A stretch of 64,000 nt of DNA from Pyrus communis (GCF_963583255.1 NC_084808.1:9075501-9139500), one strand, 5' to 3'; shown: positions 31,469 through 44,055, numbered from the stretch's first letter. A program made the numbers and translations. The notes: generated from the letters alone by a model not told the origin.

Positions 31469-33682
31469 TGATAGGAGCATATTCATGTGACTTAAATGGC
31501 TTGTTCTCGTACATTTACGTTATGTTTCTTTAGTTATTTTAGTCCTTTATGCTTCTTTTGTGTGTTTTCAGGATCATAAGTTGTGTTTGTCGAAAGGATG
31601 CATTTTGGAGTAGTTTGGGGCATTAAATGGATTGCATATGCTTAACGCCAAGTAGATGGACGAAATTGAAGACCAAATTATCATCACCACCTATCATACA
31701 ATTATACACTTATCATCACCACATATCATTCACTTATCACTTAACATATCATTCACTTATCACTTATCATATCATTCACTTATCACTTATCATAACCATA
31801 CACTTATCAATTATCATACCCATAAATATCAACACATTTCAACCATTTAAACACATGCATTTCATCTCACATGCACACCCACCTCTTTCCACCTAATCCA
31901 CATGTTTTCCCAACAATATAATTGAGCCAACACATGCACCCATCACCCAACACTCCCCTTGGCCGTGCCTTTCCATCAATTCCAGCATCTACACACCTTG
32001 CCACATGCTTTCCAGCTTTCCACCTTCATCATTAAGCCACATTCACTCCCATTTCTATCCCATTAATCACTTAGCCGTGCATCACATTTCCATTTTCCAG
32101 CTTTTCTCCTTCTCTTTGCAGCCACACTTCCACATGCATTCCCTCTTTTCCTAGCTGTTTTTCCATCATTATTTCAACCTAACATTCACCCACATGCACC
32201 CTTTAAACAAACCCAAACATGCAGCCACATAAACTACATCCTTGCCGTGGCTTTCCCATCCCATTTCCAGCCACTCCACATGCATTTCCAACCTAGCAAT
32301 CCCTTTAATCATTCACTAACATTGCAGCCACATTTCCACCCACCTCATAGCTGTCATGTTCCCTCTTATTTACCTATAAATAAGCATCCGTTGCAGCCAC
32401 AATTGATTCATTCCATTCACAACACAACACACAACACAAACACACATCCCTTGCCGTGCATCTCCTTCCATTTCTGTGCAGTTTTTCTCCTCCATTGCAG
32501 CCACTATCCAACCATTCCCCACTCCATTCCACATACACCTAAAGCCCTAAACATCTCCTTAGACCTTGTGCTACAACAACGAGGAAGAGAAGAGTGCCTA
32601 AACGTTCATACAATTCAAGTTTGAGTTGTTGGAATGTTTAGGTGATTCTTTGATTTCAATGTTTCATTTTAATTCTCTTTGTTTTGTACGTATGAGGAAT
32701 GGAAGAGAAGAGTGCCTAAACGTTCATACAATTCAAGTTTGAGTTGTTGGAATGTTTAGGTGTTTCTTTGATTTCAAAGTTATGAGGAACTAAACCCCCT
32801 TTAGCTAGGGGGTGATTCGAAACTATGTTTATATTTGCAATATGAATTGATTAACTTTCGTTGGAATTTCATAAGTTGTGGATTCAATTCGTTTAACCGT
32901 TTGATTGATAACTTATTTATGTACGTTTATTAAGAATGCGCGCTTAATTTTCATGCATGAATATGACGCTAGAATATAAGTGAGTTTCACCTAATCGTTA
33001 CGAACTTATATTCACAAGTAGTGGAGGTTGCTTATAAACAATCGCGTTAAATGAATTCTTGACACGAGTTTCATGCTCATCATAGTAACGAATGCCTCGT
33101 CAATACTTATAGTTTTCATAATGCTTAATGATCTTTGATTGTATCTTTATTGTGCTGTTCACGTAAAGGACTTTTGGAGAATGTTGTGAATTGCGTTGCG
33201 CAAACCCAACCAATTCATTAACTTAAGGAAAACTTGACGGTTAATTTAAGCGGACCTAATTAACCCGGGGTGTTGAGTTTCATAATTCATCGAAAGACCA
33301 ACTGAGAATCAATCTTGTATGCAAGTGTAACATGTGTGGAGAAGAACCCCTTGGCTATTCCATCATCCATATTTTCATCACATTCATATTTACGTTTTGC
33401 CTTTAATTACAATTTGTGCATTTTAGTTAATTTTCGTCAAATCAAACCCCCCCTTTACTTTCTTGTTCTTTAATGCTTAGAATCTGTTTAGTTTATGTTT
33501 TAAAGTATTTTTGAATTCTTTGAGTCTAGTATAGTGTTTTAGATTGTGTTTTTACGTTTTTGAGTCAAATCCAAGTGATTAACAATCCCTCCTAATCCCC
33601 GGTCCAGAACGATCCCTACTTACATCATTACTACAATTGTCAAAAAGAGGGTTTAATTTGTGTGCGTATAAATCTCGCATCA
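31469..33682 (+). mobile_element. Athila-like gypsy solo LTR inserted in copia D
   Basis: 2214 bp, TGATAGGAGCATATTC...AATCTCGCATCA. Both flanks carry GCAAC (31464-31468 and 33683-33687), a perfect 5-bp target duplication, and there is no primer site or internal domain, so this is a solo LTR left by intra-element recombination. It is related to the LTRs of elements A, C and the young element. It contains no gene; Pro/His-rich open stretches inside arise from C/A-rich LTR sequence. Confidence 0.92.
32374..32385 (+). promoter_or_regulatory. TATA-like box in solo LTR
   Basis: CCTATAAATAAG, about 905 bp into the LTR and followed by a C/A-rich stretch, is placed where the U3/R border of an LTR promoter is expected. 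No transcript evidence. Confidence 0.4.
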
Positions 33683-33708
33683 GCAACCTTTTCCTTGTGA
33701 TTGCATTC

Positions 33709-34325
33709 TCATCCCACTGTCCTTTTGAAACTTTGTTCAAACTTACAACACATGTCAATCATCTCGGTAAAAGTATGATCGAATCTATTCACTTTATAGG
33801 TTACTATAAACTTAGTGAAATCATTCGAGAGAGATGCAAGGAAAAAGTCATGGGCCATTTTCCCATCGATGGAAGTTCCTAAACTCTTAAGATCTTGAAA
33901 GATCATTTCCATGTTTTGTCCATGTTTTTGGACCGATGTCCCCTTTAACATTTTGGCATTCAATAGACTACAAACATTTGAGAATCGTACGTCTCAATGT
34001 CATGCATCTTATGCAAACCTTCAACCATGGCACAAGAAGTGTCCATGTGCTCATGTAGCTTCTTAAGCTCCTCACTAAGTGAAGTGAGGATTAAGCATTT
34101 GGCTTGTAAGTCATCCTCAAAGTGTCTAGTATAATTTTGACACTCCTCCCTTGAAGCTAGTTTCGTTGGAGATACATGAAGAGGGGATTGCTTCAACACA
34201 TATGATATGTCGTTCACCTTTGAGACATTCTCAATGTGATGATACCAAGCAAGGAAACGTTGGCCCCTAAGGCCCTTTTTGTTAGTATATGGTAGGTGTA
34301 ATTTTAGGCATCTTATTAACAACAT
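33709..34325 (-). pseudogene. copia D Gag
   Basis: Two overlapping open pieces, 33960-34325 and 33709-33963, one frame apart. The first has R-F-L-A-W-Y-H-H-I-E-N-V-S-K, Y-V-L-K-Q-S-P and D-D-L-Q-A-K-C-L-I-L-T-S-L-S; the second has K-M-L-K-G-T-S-V-Q-K-H-G, M-I-F-Q-D-L-K-S-L-G and H-D-F-F-L-A-S-L-S-N-D-F, the standard UBN2-type Gag. The lysine-rich end would run into the knuckle beyond the solo LTR. A frameshift near 33960 kills it. Confidence 0.85.
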
Positions 34326-37300
34326 AACATAACAAAAATTGTATTAGATTGTTGATTTTAAAACTACTTGATTGGGTCTTAAATCAAATAGTACCACCCA
34401 CTATTTTTGGCAAATTCCACATCCCTCAATGGAATCCGAGAGTTAAGTTGAACTCTTAGTGGGGTAAGGGAGACTCATTATTGCCAAGCCCACCTCACAA
34501 TAATATGATGTTGGCTAGCAACAATAATGATGAGAGAATAACACTTTAGTCATTCACAACTCTTGTTTACCCATCTATTATGGCCTCTAGAGAATGATGT
34601 TTCACAATGATATGATGTTGGCACCATTGCACTTAGTTAAGTCATTCCCACCATGCTAGTTCGTGTAGGGGTTCAAGAATAGCCTCACAATGATATGATG
34701 TTGGCCATCCTCGTTGCCTACCTGACCACATCATGTATGTACATATTAGGGGTGGGCACGGTTTGTTTCGGTGTGGTTTTGAGTGAAATCGAAACCTAAA
34801 CCAAATTTTTTTGCGGTTCGGTGCGGTGCAGTTTTGAAGCCAAAACCGAAATGAAACCAAACCATTTGGTTTGGTTTGGTGCGGTTTCAAATGGTTTCGG
34901 TTCAGGTTTTTAAAAAATAATTTACAATTTAAAATTTACACCTATCTACGCATAAAACGGTTTTCTTTTCTCATGATACATTAATTAATGAACCTGTAGC
35001 AAAACTGCATAATGCTTGCAACAAACTGCAGTAAGAATATAAGAAGAAGAAAAACATTTTTTTTTTAAGATTATGCGAAGCTGTTATAAGAAAAGAGAAG
35101 ACCTTAAAAGTGGCAATGACCTTAAAATTGAAAGTGATTGTTGACTCTCCCTCTTTCTCCTTCTCTTAATAAACGAATCAGCAATGTATTGACACTGATA
35201 TAATTAAGCATTTTGTACCAGTACAAATTGAGGTTCCCATTTCCTTTTATTGTATCAATACAAACCCTCTCTTTGTCTCTCCAGAAAGTAATGTATTGAT
35301 AATAGTTAAGCATTTTGTATCCTAGGGGTGGAAAGGGATGACATTTTGGCATGGTTGAGTCCATACTAAATATATGGACTCTAACAAACAACCAATTAAA
35401 ACATGACATTTAATTTTAGGTGCAATTTCGGTTTCGGTGCAGTTTTCAGAATCCAAAACTGAAACCAAACCATTTTACTACATTGCGGTTCGGTTTCAAA
35501 ACCACAACCATTTTAAAACCACAAAACTGAATCGTTTGATGCAGTCCGATTTTGTTCGTGTTTTGGTTTTGGTTGTCAGTTCCAAGTGCCCACCCTTATT
35601 ACATATGGACTCCTCTTGAATGTAAGCACATACTTTGAACTTCCCCATGATAGGGTGAAGCCGGTATATGAGTTACAAACGATTGGAGCCCACCGCAGTG
35701 CAAGGCCTACGAAGAGATGTTCAAAGCATCTCTCGCTTATCAACTTAATATTCGTTTTGTTGAGGGAGTAGTGTTAGGCTACGTCAATTTCATTTTAATC
35801 ATATTACAAGAACTTGGGCCTATTACAACTATTGGTCCAAGTTTATATGATTTAGTAGTATATAATACTCCCACTATTTCAATGAAACTATAGAACTACT
35901 AACGAATGCATTGCATCCTCATATGGACTATATAGTCATCTTAGTTCTTAGGATGATTATGAACCGTTTGATTTGTTGCAACACAAGCCTTGTGTTGGAC
36001 CTTGGGTCTAAGGTAGGTAGTTGTTGATTTTAGTTACACGTTTAATCTAATTAAACTGTTATTTCCTATTGGGCATTGGACCCAACTATTCCAATTTGCA
36101 TGCAATTAAACAAAAAGGAATACTTGAAATAAAGAGAAGGGCTCATCCCCCTTTATAACACATTTGAAGGACTTATGCCCTTTTACAACACATTTGAACT
36201 AATCAAATTACATTCAAATCTAAACTACTTAATCCAATTCATAATGTAAAGCGGCCAATCACATAGCTCAATTATTGAGGCCGTTGCTTCATAATCACCC
36301 TTCTCTTATTCAATCACATTAACTAAGAAAGAAACTTAAACAATTGGTTTTCAGATTCATAGAATTGATTTAAATGGAACCAAATGAAATGAAAATCCAA
36401 TTATCATTAAAGAAACAAAACCATTTTTGTTTTCATCATAATTTTGGCTGAAATTGCAATGACCACGACTATTGGGCCACAATGCTAAAACATAAACTTT
36501 TGGGGTCACTTTGTAAAAACACAAGAGTTCACAACTTCATGTAATTACAACTAGAACCCAACAAATTTCAACAATTACACAAAATTCATTAAAGGAGCAA
36601 ACAATTTGTGCTTTAGTGATTTTGGGCCTTTAAGTAAAAACGTAAACTTTTGGGCCAAAGTACAAATACACAAAAGTATTATAACTTTATGTAATTGCAT
36701 AAAAGTCCCAAAAGTACCCTCACTAAGGGGTGGCCAGTCATGGTAGTGAGTGATGGGTTGGTTTTGTTGAAAAAACAATAAAGTCCTAAAGTTTGTTGAA
36801 AAGGTGACGGGTTGGTTTTTGTTGAAAAAAAATAGGTATAGGTGTTCACACCTAGTCATGATTGAAAAAGTCATACCTACCATCACAAAACAAGACTTTA
36901 TGTAAACATCCAAAAACTTTGAATCAAAACTCCAAACCCTTTTGTTCTTGGTATGAACAACAAGAACAAACCAAGAACAATGAAGAACATCCATGAAAAC
37001 TCATAAGAGCTCCATGAATGTTTTAACTCAATAAAAATCAAAATTTCACTACTCAAAAGGGAGTTAACATCCTAGGGTACTTAGGGGGTTCCAAAAGTCA
37101 CTTTAAAACACTTTTAACAAGACAAACATGAACCCAAAAATCCACCCATTGGATCTGGCCGAATTTCCCCACATACATGGCACCAAATTTTAGTTCCAAT
37201 AGTGATGCCTAAATGAACTACATATACAACATTTGAGAAACTAAATTTTCAAGTAAAATTTATATTCCAAAGGCAAGAACAAAGCTTGTAACATTTATAA

Positions 37301-37363
37301 CATTTAAATGACAAACCATGAAAAATACAAAACCCAAAAGGATTCACCATACACTAGACCTAG
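34326..37363 (-). other. Long leader of copia D
   Basis: About 2.2 kb after subtracting the hAT-type element: unusually long for copia. It aligns in reverse with 62537-64000 of copia E (for example the CCATAGAATTGATTTAAATGG-like blocks at 36355 and 63370), so the length is a family trait. No gene is supported. It has three copies of CACAAT[GA]ATATGATGTTGGC (34496, 34603, 34686). Confidence 0.7.
34747..35598. mobile_element. hAT-type non-autonomous element
   Basis: 852 bp bounded by TAGGGGTGGGCAC and GTGCCCACCCTTA, 13-bp TIRs with one mismatch and the TAGGGGTGGGCA start of many plant hAT elements. Flanks GTACATAT (34739-34746) and TTACATAT (35599-35606) are 8 bp with one mismatch, the hAT duplication length. 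Subterminal parts are rich in CGGTT/AACCG words. No transposase is encoded. Confidence 0.82.
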
Positions 37364-37374
37364 GCTCTATACCA
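37364..37374 (-). other. Primer binding site of copia D
   Basis: Plus-strand GCTCTATACCA is the complement of the tRNA-iMet site with one base deleted (copia E has the full TGGTATCAGAGC). Two bases from the LTR edge. Confidence 0.8.
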
Positions 37375-37376
37375 CT

Positions 37377-38698
37377 TGAAGGATAAATTTTGTCCTAGCT
37401 AAGAACATGTGAGAACATGTTCAACTGGCCAAGGGTGAGTGGTAGCAAACTTAGGTTAATTTCCATTTAGTTTTAGTTGTCACACAACCTAAACTCAATG
37501 GGCCTTGTGGACCAAAAACCCTTTTGGGCCCTGAAACCTAAAACCAACTTAAAAGCCCAATACGAACCTTTCATCAGATTAATTAACTAATTAATTAATC
37601 TCGACCATTCTCAATTAAACTATTTAATTTCTTATCCATCTCATTTATATTTCTTCACTTTCATCCTTACTCGGTGTACGATCCATTAGGTTCCAATTAG
37701 CGAGGCAGTGGGCGATTGTTAGTCATAACGATTGATTGTGAATTGAAACTACATTTCAATTCTCCCTTTGATGAAGATTAGTGTTTGCTAAACCTCAAGG
37801 CTTCCACAAACCATGAGTGACACCTATCAGTATGTCATGACTACCCAAGCTAAGTAGAAGTGGTTGGAGAACCTATTCAATTACAATTACAATGCAATAC
37901 AGTCCTTCACTAATACAATACTCTTAATCACATTGTTTGAGTGATAGTTTGTTTCATGTCTACTATCCAATGTGATATTTCTCTATATGATTCAATTGAA
38001 TATGATTTGGAACAAACTTCCTAAGTCATATTCGAATGCTTTGGCTAAGAACTCCCAAAGCATATCTTAGAGTATTCTCCCTCTACCATGGAAGGTTAGA
38101 GATCCCTTGTTGTGCATTCATATGCCTACATAACTAGATAGCTTGACCCCAACAATGTTGTGGACACTTTCAATGAAATGCCTTTGACATGATCAAAGAT
38201 CAAGGACCTAACCATTAGACATCTATGATGCCTCAGGTCAAAGGACTACTTTGCATATTGCAACTTATGAGTTCTTACTGACATGTATGTTCGAACTCTC
38301 TTTTGATCGTTGTTCAATGTACTCGATTACCTTTTGAGCACCTATGTGTTTGTCTTAGTGTCCAACACTAAATGACTTGAGACTAGTCATACTCATGCTT
38401 GAGTTAACATAACACATACTAACCTTAGCAGATTGTCAATGCCCAATTGGCAATCCTATGGCTAGGAAGGTTTTAGGAATGAACATAAGAGAAAGGTCTC
38501 ATTAATCTAACTTACTTAGATCACTTCTCTCTTAGATTAAATACATTCCTTGGATTCCCTTATTGCTTAAACACATAATACAATAAATAGTGATTAACAA
38601 TAAGTTTTGCTTTTCATTAAACATATAATAGTTTAACACAATAAATATTCCAAAAGCTATTACATCGAAGGAGTGGCTTTGTGGGCATACTTCCAACA
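37377..38698 (-). repeat. 5' LTR of copia D
   Basis: 1322 bp, from TGAAGGAT to TTCCAACA. It aligns with the LTR of copia E (60722-62522, reverse orientation) over the outer kilobase, while the U5-side third differs in sequence and length. The flank to the right, starting ACCCT, is PMD pseudogene. Confidence 0.85.
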
Positions 38699-39120
38699 AC
38701 CCTCTCTCGGTATCAATTCAACTTAGGCCTAAAAAGGGTCTTTGAAAAGCATGCTATCAAGGTCTTGAAGAAAAACACTCAATAGGAAGTACCGAAGGAA
38801 GAAATGAGCAAGTTACACAAAAATTTCCTTAATTATAGCACACTTATCAATCACTTCGTGGGCTGAGAAAAAAAAAAGGCTTCAAGAAAGGGGAACACAA
38901 GGCTTTCTTGTTCTACTGGTACAATAAGTTCATCTTTTGTACCAAGTTGAACAAATGCCTCACCAAAAATATGCCAGTGGCCAAGGCCCTGGCCAGTGGT
39001 CATCGTCTGGCCTTTAGTTCTACCATCCTCGTCAACCTCATGCACTGTCTTGTCTAGGCTACTGTCGATAAAATCGACCTGTACCAGAACGGCCCACTCT
39101 CAAGCTTTCAACTCTGGCTG
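38699..39120 (+). pseudogene. Plant mobile domain (PMD) pseudogene, first part
   Basis: One frame is readable throughout (R-Y-Q-F-N-L-G-L-K-R-V-F; E-H-K-A-F-L-F-Y-W-Y-N-K-F-I-F; M-P-V-A-K-A-L-A-S-G-H-R-L-A-F; G-P-L-S-S-F-Q-L-W-L) but carries stops (TAG in the N-T-Q-stop context, TGA after H-F-V-G, TAG after H-C-L-V). The pattern is that of the plant mobile domain of MAIL/MAIN-type genes and of transposons carrying it. It breaks at the exact insertion point of the young element and resumes at 48346. Confidence 0.75.
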
Positions 39121-41153
39121 TGATGCGAGATTTATACGCACACAAATTAACCCTCTTTTCGTCAAATTGTAGTATATGTATAAGTAGGGATCGTTCTGGA
39201 CCGGGGATTAGGAGGGATTGTTAATCACTTGGATTTGACTCAAAAACGTAAAATAAAGTTTAAAACACTAAACTAGACTCAAAGAATGTAAAACTAAACT
39301 CTTAAAACACTAAGACAAACCAAAAACTCAAAATGCTTTAAAAACACAAACTAAATTGAATTCTAACTAAATGAACATTAAAGCAAAAGGGGGATTGAGG
39401 TTTTTACGAAAATTGAAATAACGAAACAAGTTAATAAACTAGACAAAATGTAAATATGAAATTTATGGATGAATGCTAGCTAAAGGTTCTTTCTCTACAC
39501 ATGATATTTATGCATATGAATCAATTTCCAGTTATTCCTTCATTGAATTATGAACGACAATGCCCCAAATTAACCGTGACATCACTAGTTAACCCTCAGA
39601 TTTTCCTTATATTATTGGATTGGATGGCATCATTCGACAACCCAAAACATTCTCAAAAGTTCCCTACATGTCATCATAATAGAGATACAATCGAAGATCA
39701 TTAAGAATAATGAAAACCATAAGCATTGACAAAGCATTTGCAACTATGACATCATGTTACTCATGCTAAGAATTAAACTTAACGCGATCGTGACAAGCGA
39801 CCTTTACTACTTTCAAGTATAAGTTAGTAACGATTATGTGAAACCTCCTTAAACTTTAGCCACATATTCATGCATGCTAATTAAGTGTCGACCCTCAATC
39901 AACAAACACAAATAAGTTAATCATCAAATAGTTAAGCCAATTGCATTCACGAATCAAGAGTTCATAACCGGAATTCATCAATTTATATCACATAAATAAT
40001 CATGGTATTGAAATCACCCCTAGCCAAAAAGGGTTTAGTTCCTCATAACTTTGAAATCAAAGAAACACCTAAACATTCCAACAACTCAAACTTGAATTGT
40101 ATGAACGTTTAGGCACTCTTCTCTTCCATTCCTCATATTACAAAACAAAGAGAATTGAATTTAAACATTGAAATCAAAGAAACGCGTAAACATTCCAACA
40201 ACTCAAACGTGAATTGTATGAACGTTTAGGCCCTCTTATCTTCCTCGTTGTTGTAGCACAAGGTCTAAGGTGAGGTTTGGGGAATTATGGAAATGGATGA
40301 GGAATGGTGGAATGGGGACTCACGGTTTTGGATTCTAAGGGGAAGTGTTTGTGTTAGTTGTGGTGTGTGAAATGGAGAGATGGAGTTTGGATTCTAAGGG
40401 AGACTCACGGCTAAGAGAGAAAGGGATGTGTTTGTGGTGTGTTGTGTATGAAAATGAGATGTTCCATGAATGAATGAATGCAAGGGTATTTATAGGAGTA
40501 GTGGAGGGAACATATGGCTATGTCATTTGTAGGTGAAGTAGGTGGATGTTGTAGGTGAAGTAGGTGGATGTTGTAGGTGAAGTGGATGTTGTAGGTGAAG
40601 TAGGTGGATGTTGTAGGTGAAGTAGGTGGATGTTGTAGGTGAAGTGGATGTTGTAGGTGAAGTAGGTGGATGTTGTAGGTGAAGTAGGTGGATGATATGT
40701 TAAGTGATAAGTGATAAGTGATATGATATGTGGTTATGATATGATAAGTGGTTAAGTGATATGATATGTGGTGATGATAAGTGATAAGTGCATGTGGGTT
40801 AACTAATGAAGGAAATGCATGTGCAATGACAATGTGTTAGAATGGATGTGTGTTATGCATGGCATGATTGGGATTAGGAAAGGTTTAAATGTCCTAAAAC
40901 TAAAGAGAACAAGGTTCCAACACTTTGGCTCCAATTAGGTCTTCAATTTCGTCCAACACTTTGGCTTCAAGCATAAGCTATCCGTCCTTAGCCCAAAAGT
41001 GCTCCAAAAGTCTCCAAAATGCATCTTTTTGCTCCTTTAGCCCTTTGGACCTACAAACACACGAAAATAGCTTAAAGTACCAAAATAACTAAAGAAACAT
41101 AACGTAAATGTACGAGAACAAGCCATTTAAGTCGCATAAATATGCTCCTATCA
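39121..41153 (-). repeat. 3' LTR of the young element
   Basis: 2033 bp, TGATGCGAGATTT...GCTCCTATCA. Includes a tandem array at 40529-40693 of a 22-bp unit (GTAGGTGAAGTAGGTGGATGTT) mixed with an 18-bp version, then GATAAGTGATATGATATG-type repeats to about 40790. Confidence 0.95.
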
Positions 41154-41919
41154 AATACCCCCACACTTAGCTTTTGCTAGTCCTCGAGCAAAACAGAAAA
41201 ACAAAACAAAAAGAACAAAACACAACCTACACCTTCCAACAATCGTATCAGGGACTTCCAATGCACATGACAAGTTAAAAATCATTATTCTCACAGATTT
41301 GAGCCATCTTTACACTTAAGTACATTCTTAATCATAGTCACCACATACTAGTTCACAATTAAGCAATTAAAACACATTTCAAATGTAGTAACATGCCTTT
41401 AGAGAATTCCCTCAATTTCTTACTAGAAGTACTCTCGTTTTTCACACAGATTTTCTGACTACACACCCTACACTAGGTATATGTGAGAAGATTGATGTAA
41501 ACATGTAGACGAACACTCACATATGTTATAATAAGGAAAGCATTTTCTGGAGTTAATAAGCATGTTTAGATATGATCTCATGAATGGAATGCTACTACTT
41601 AGACGCGAGAACCAGTGACACCATAAGCTCATACCAAGTTCAAACTCCACAATTGAAATACATAACACTCAATATAGAAGTCAAAGGGTAGTAACGGGGC
41701 TAGGGTATTGGCTAACAATGAAAGGTGAAGGATAAACAAACATTCTTAAAGCAATAGTGAGCAAAGTATTGAATTAGGCACTTAGAATTCCCTTAAGAAC
41801 GCAGAAGTCATCTTTGAACACCCAAGGGAAAATCACACAAAACTTAGGGCCATATTCAACTTTTTGGACCCTTTCTTCAACCATCAACGCTCGTGAGTTC
41901 ATTCTTACTTATTTTCACT

Positions 41920-41957
<38 letters not shown>

Positions 41958-42999
41958 CTTCTTTTTCTTTTAAATCTCAAAACATACATATAAACGTAAG
42001 AACAAACTTTTACTCCCCCACACTCATTTTCTTGCATAATGTAACTCAAAAGGAATTCATTTAAGTCATGCTCACTAAACTTTAAGAACAAGGGAATAGG
42101 AAAGTCCTACTCTAAGCTAGGTAAGGGTTGATGTGGGTAAACAAGGAATAAAGGCAAAACGAGGCTCAACGGGGTTAAAACTTACAACATATACGAAGTA
42201 TGGGAAGTAAGGCTATTTGGCTATGGTGGTGGTCACTACACAACTTCTTCTTGAATATGTGTTATGCAAATCAATAACATGCTTTGAATGAAACGGATAT
42301 AAGTTCTAGCATTTAGTTCTATCATGATACAATTGCATTCTAAGTAGCAACCAAGCAAGGAATAATGAGATCATGCAACAACTTTAGAAAACAAAGAATC
42401 ACAGAAAATAACTCTCCAAAGAAAGTAATGGCTCGAGTCTCACAGGGTTGTAGCGTTTGGTTGAGTTCCTTCCTTCAAGCATGTTACAAAAACGAATTTT
42501 TCTTTTATGATTGCATGTGAAGTCATACATTATAACCATAACCAAACATATACCAAGAGTAAATCAAACTTTCATCCATGTTTATAATTCTCTTTAACAG
42601 TCATGCAATTACAAACCAAATCCTCATCATTGTGTTGGAAGGTACCCTAAGACACAAACACACAAAAACGACTCAAAACACTCTTTTTAGGTTTTTCAAA
42701 ACATGTTTTTCAAATTTTTATGTGATTTTCGGATTTATAAAAACAAAACATACTAAAACATCTTAAAAACACCTTAAAACAGTAAGGAACAACCTTTAAA
42801 GTTATGGGCGATAAAATCCCACGAATTTGCATTAACAACATTAGTTACCCCCACACTTAAATCAAACATTGTCCTCAATGTTTTAAGCTTAAAATCATAC
42901 AAAGCATAAGTAAACACACAAAAAGCATTTAAACATACTAAACATGGCAGAATGTTAATAACAAAGAGAAGAGTTTAGAGACGCAAATCTGGTTGTGGA
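41154..42999 (-). other. 3' region of the young element
   Basis: No gene. Aligns with 3338-5186 and 58762-60682. Holds three PPT-like motifs (plus-strand CCCCCACACT at 41158, 42015, 42848), the hairpin at 42864-42883 and a T36 run at 41922-41957. The motif at 41158, four bases from the LTR, is the functional PPT position. Confidence 0.8.
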
Positions 43000-43817
43000 A
43001 TGTAAATTCCATCTTCTCCTTGTTGATTTCATTGAGGCTTGATGTTGTTGATTCCACAGGGGCTCCTCCCATCGTTGATTTTCCTTTGTGCTACTCTTGA
43101 ACTGGGCAGCAGGATTCTTTTGGTCTCCCCCGAAGGTCTGAGCTTACTCCTTTGGTCTGTTTCTTTGTTCAATCTTTCCAATTCGTATTGAAAAGGGTTG
43201 GAGGATAACCCAGCCTATGTTTGTCTCCACATGCTTCAATGTATCATTTTCACTTGCCTTACTCGCTCCCCTTTGCAGAAGTGGTCCCTTCTCCGGAAGT
43301 GTATCAACCGTTGAAGATGACTACTCGAGAGCAACGCTAGGTAAGCAATCAGGAATAGATTCCAGGCAGTTGGCTCCAGATCGGAAGACTGACTCCAAGT
43401 GCCGGCTGATTGCTTCTTTTACTTTGCCATGCGAGTAAGAACAAGGACAAAGAAAAAGACAGGGAAAGAGCATGATATGAGATACTTTTGCTTTTGACCT
43501 TGATGATATGAGATACCTTTGCTTTTGAAGAAGCGGTGAATGAATCAGCACATGTATTTGTTGTGCTGCTTCCTCCTGGGTCATATGTACTCCAGGCATC
43601 TGGTATCATCTTTGGGGAAAAAGAAAGAATTGAGTATTTCGAAAGGCTTTGCTGGGAGTGCGCCCTCAGAGGTGAGGGAGAGTTGGGCATTTTCTTCAGG
43701 TTTGCCCTGCCATAAAAGACGAAGGTCGACATATATAGAGATAATATCAAGTGGTGGTACTTTTTACCTTTGTCGACAAACGTTTTGATCCCGCAAATCC
43801 GGCTTTTTGAAATAATG

Positions 43818-43928
43818 GCGCCTCTTCGATCTCTGAACACGCCTCTTCGATTTCTGAGCAGGCGCCCCTTCGATTTCTGAACGACGCCCCTTCGCTTTCT
43901 GAACGACGCCCCTTCGCTTTCTGAACGA
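43818..43928 (+). repeat. Tandem 22-23 bp repeat
   Basis: Five imperfect units of CGCCCCTTCGATTTCTGAACGA type; units 4 and 5 are identical (CGCCCCTTCGCTTTCTGAACGA). Located 370-480 bp ahead of the antisense ORF. Confidence 0.8.
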
Positions 43929-43934
43929 CACGTG
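43929..43934 (+). promoter_or_regulatory. G-box CACGTG, copy 1
   Basis: CACGTGG context, the core bound by plant bHLH and bZIP factors. A second CACGTG is at 44050-44055. Their pairing with the 48-bp repeats upstream of an ORF suggests a promoter region captured together with it. Confidence 0.45.
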
Positions 43935-43953
43935 GTAGTGCAGATGCGGCTCC

Positions 43954-44001
43954 TTTTGACAAAGCTGCACGCGTCTTCTGAAAAGCTGAGAAAGCGTCGC
44001 C
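43954..44001 (+). repeat. 48-bp direct repeat, copy 1
   Basis: TTTTGACAAAGCTGCACGCG ... AAAGCGTCGCC; matches 44076-44123 at 44 of 48 positions by eye. Each copy is preceded by a G-box within about 25 bp. Confidence 0.85.
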
Positions 44002-44049
44002 GAACTTTGCGCTTGTCGGCTAAAGATGTGTAGTTGCGATGATGGCCTC

Positions 44050-44055
44050 CACGTG
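44050..44055 (+). promoter_or_regulatory. G-box CACGTG, copy 2
   Basis: CCACGTGTTG context, 121 bp after the first and 241 bp ahead of the ORF start at 44296. Confidence 0.45.

Larger units (their letters stand above)
30270..38698 (-). mobile_element. Ty1/copia element D, truncated at the integrase
   Basis: Minus-strand order from the right: 5' LTR (37377-38698), primer site, a long leader, Gag, zinc knuckle, protease, GAG-pre-integrase and part of integrase, ending near 30270. RT, RNase H and 3' LTR are absent. Two later insertions split it: a gypsy solo LTR (31469-33682) and a hAT-type element (34747-35598). The right edge abuts a PMD pseudogene. Confidence 0.88.

Noticed and set aside
31627..32624. 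His/Pro/Thr-rich open frames
   Set aside because: They lie entirely within the solo LTR (31469-33682) and stem from C/A-rich low-complexity sequence.
39501..39704. 67-codon frame, identical at 46693-46896
   Set aside because: Duplicated only because both LTRs are identical; no protein-like features.
40529..40693. CRISPR-like regular repeats
   Set aside because: Units are directly adjacent without unique spacers and lie in a plant LTR.
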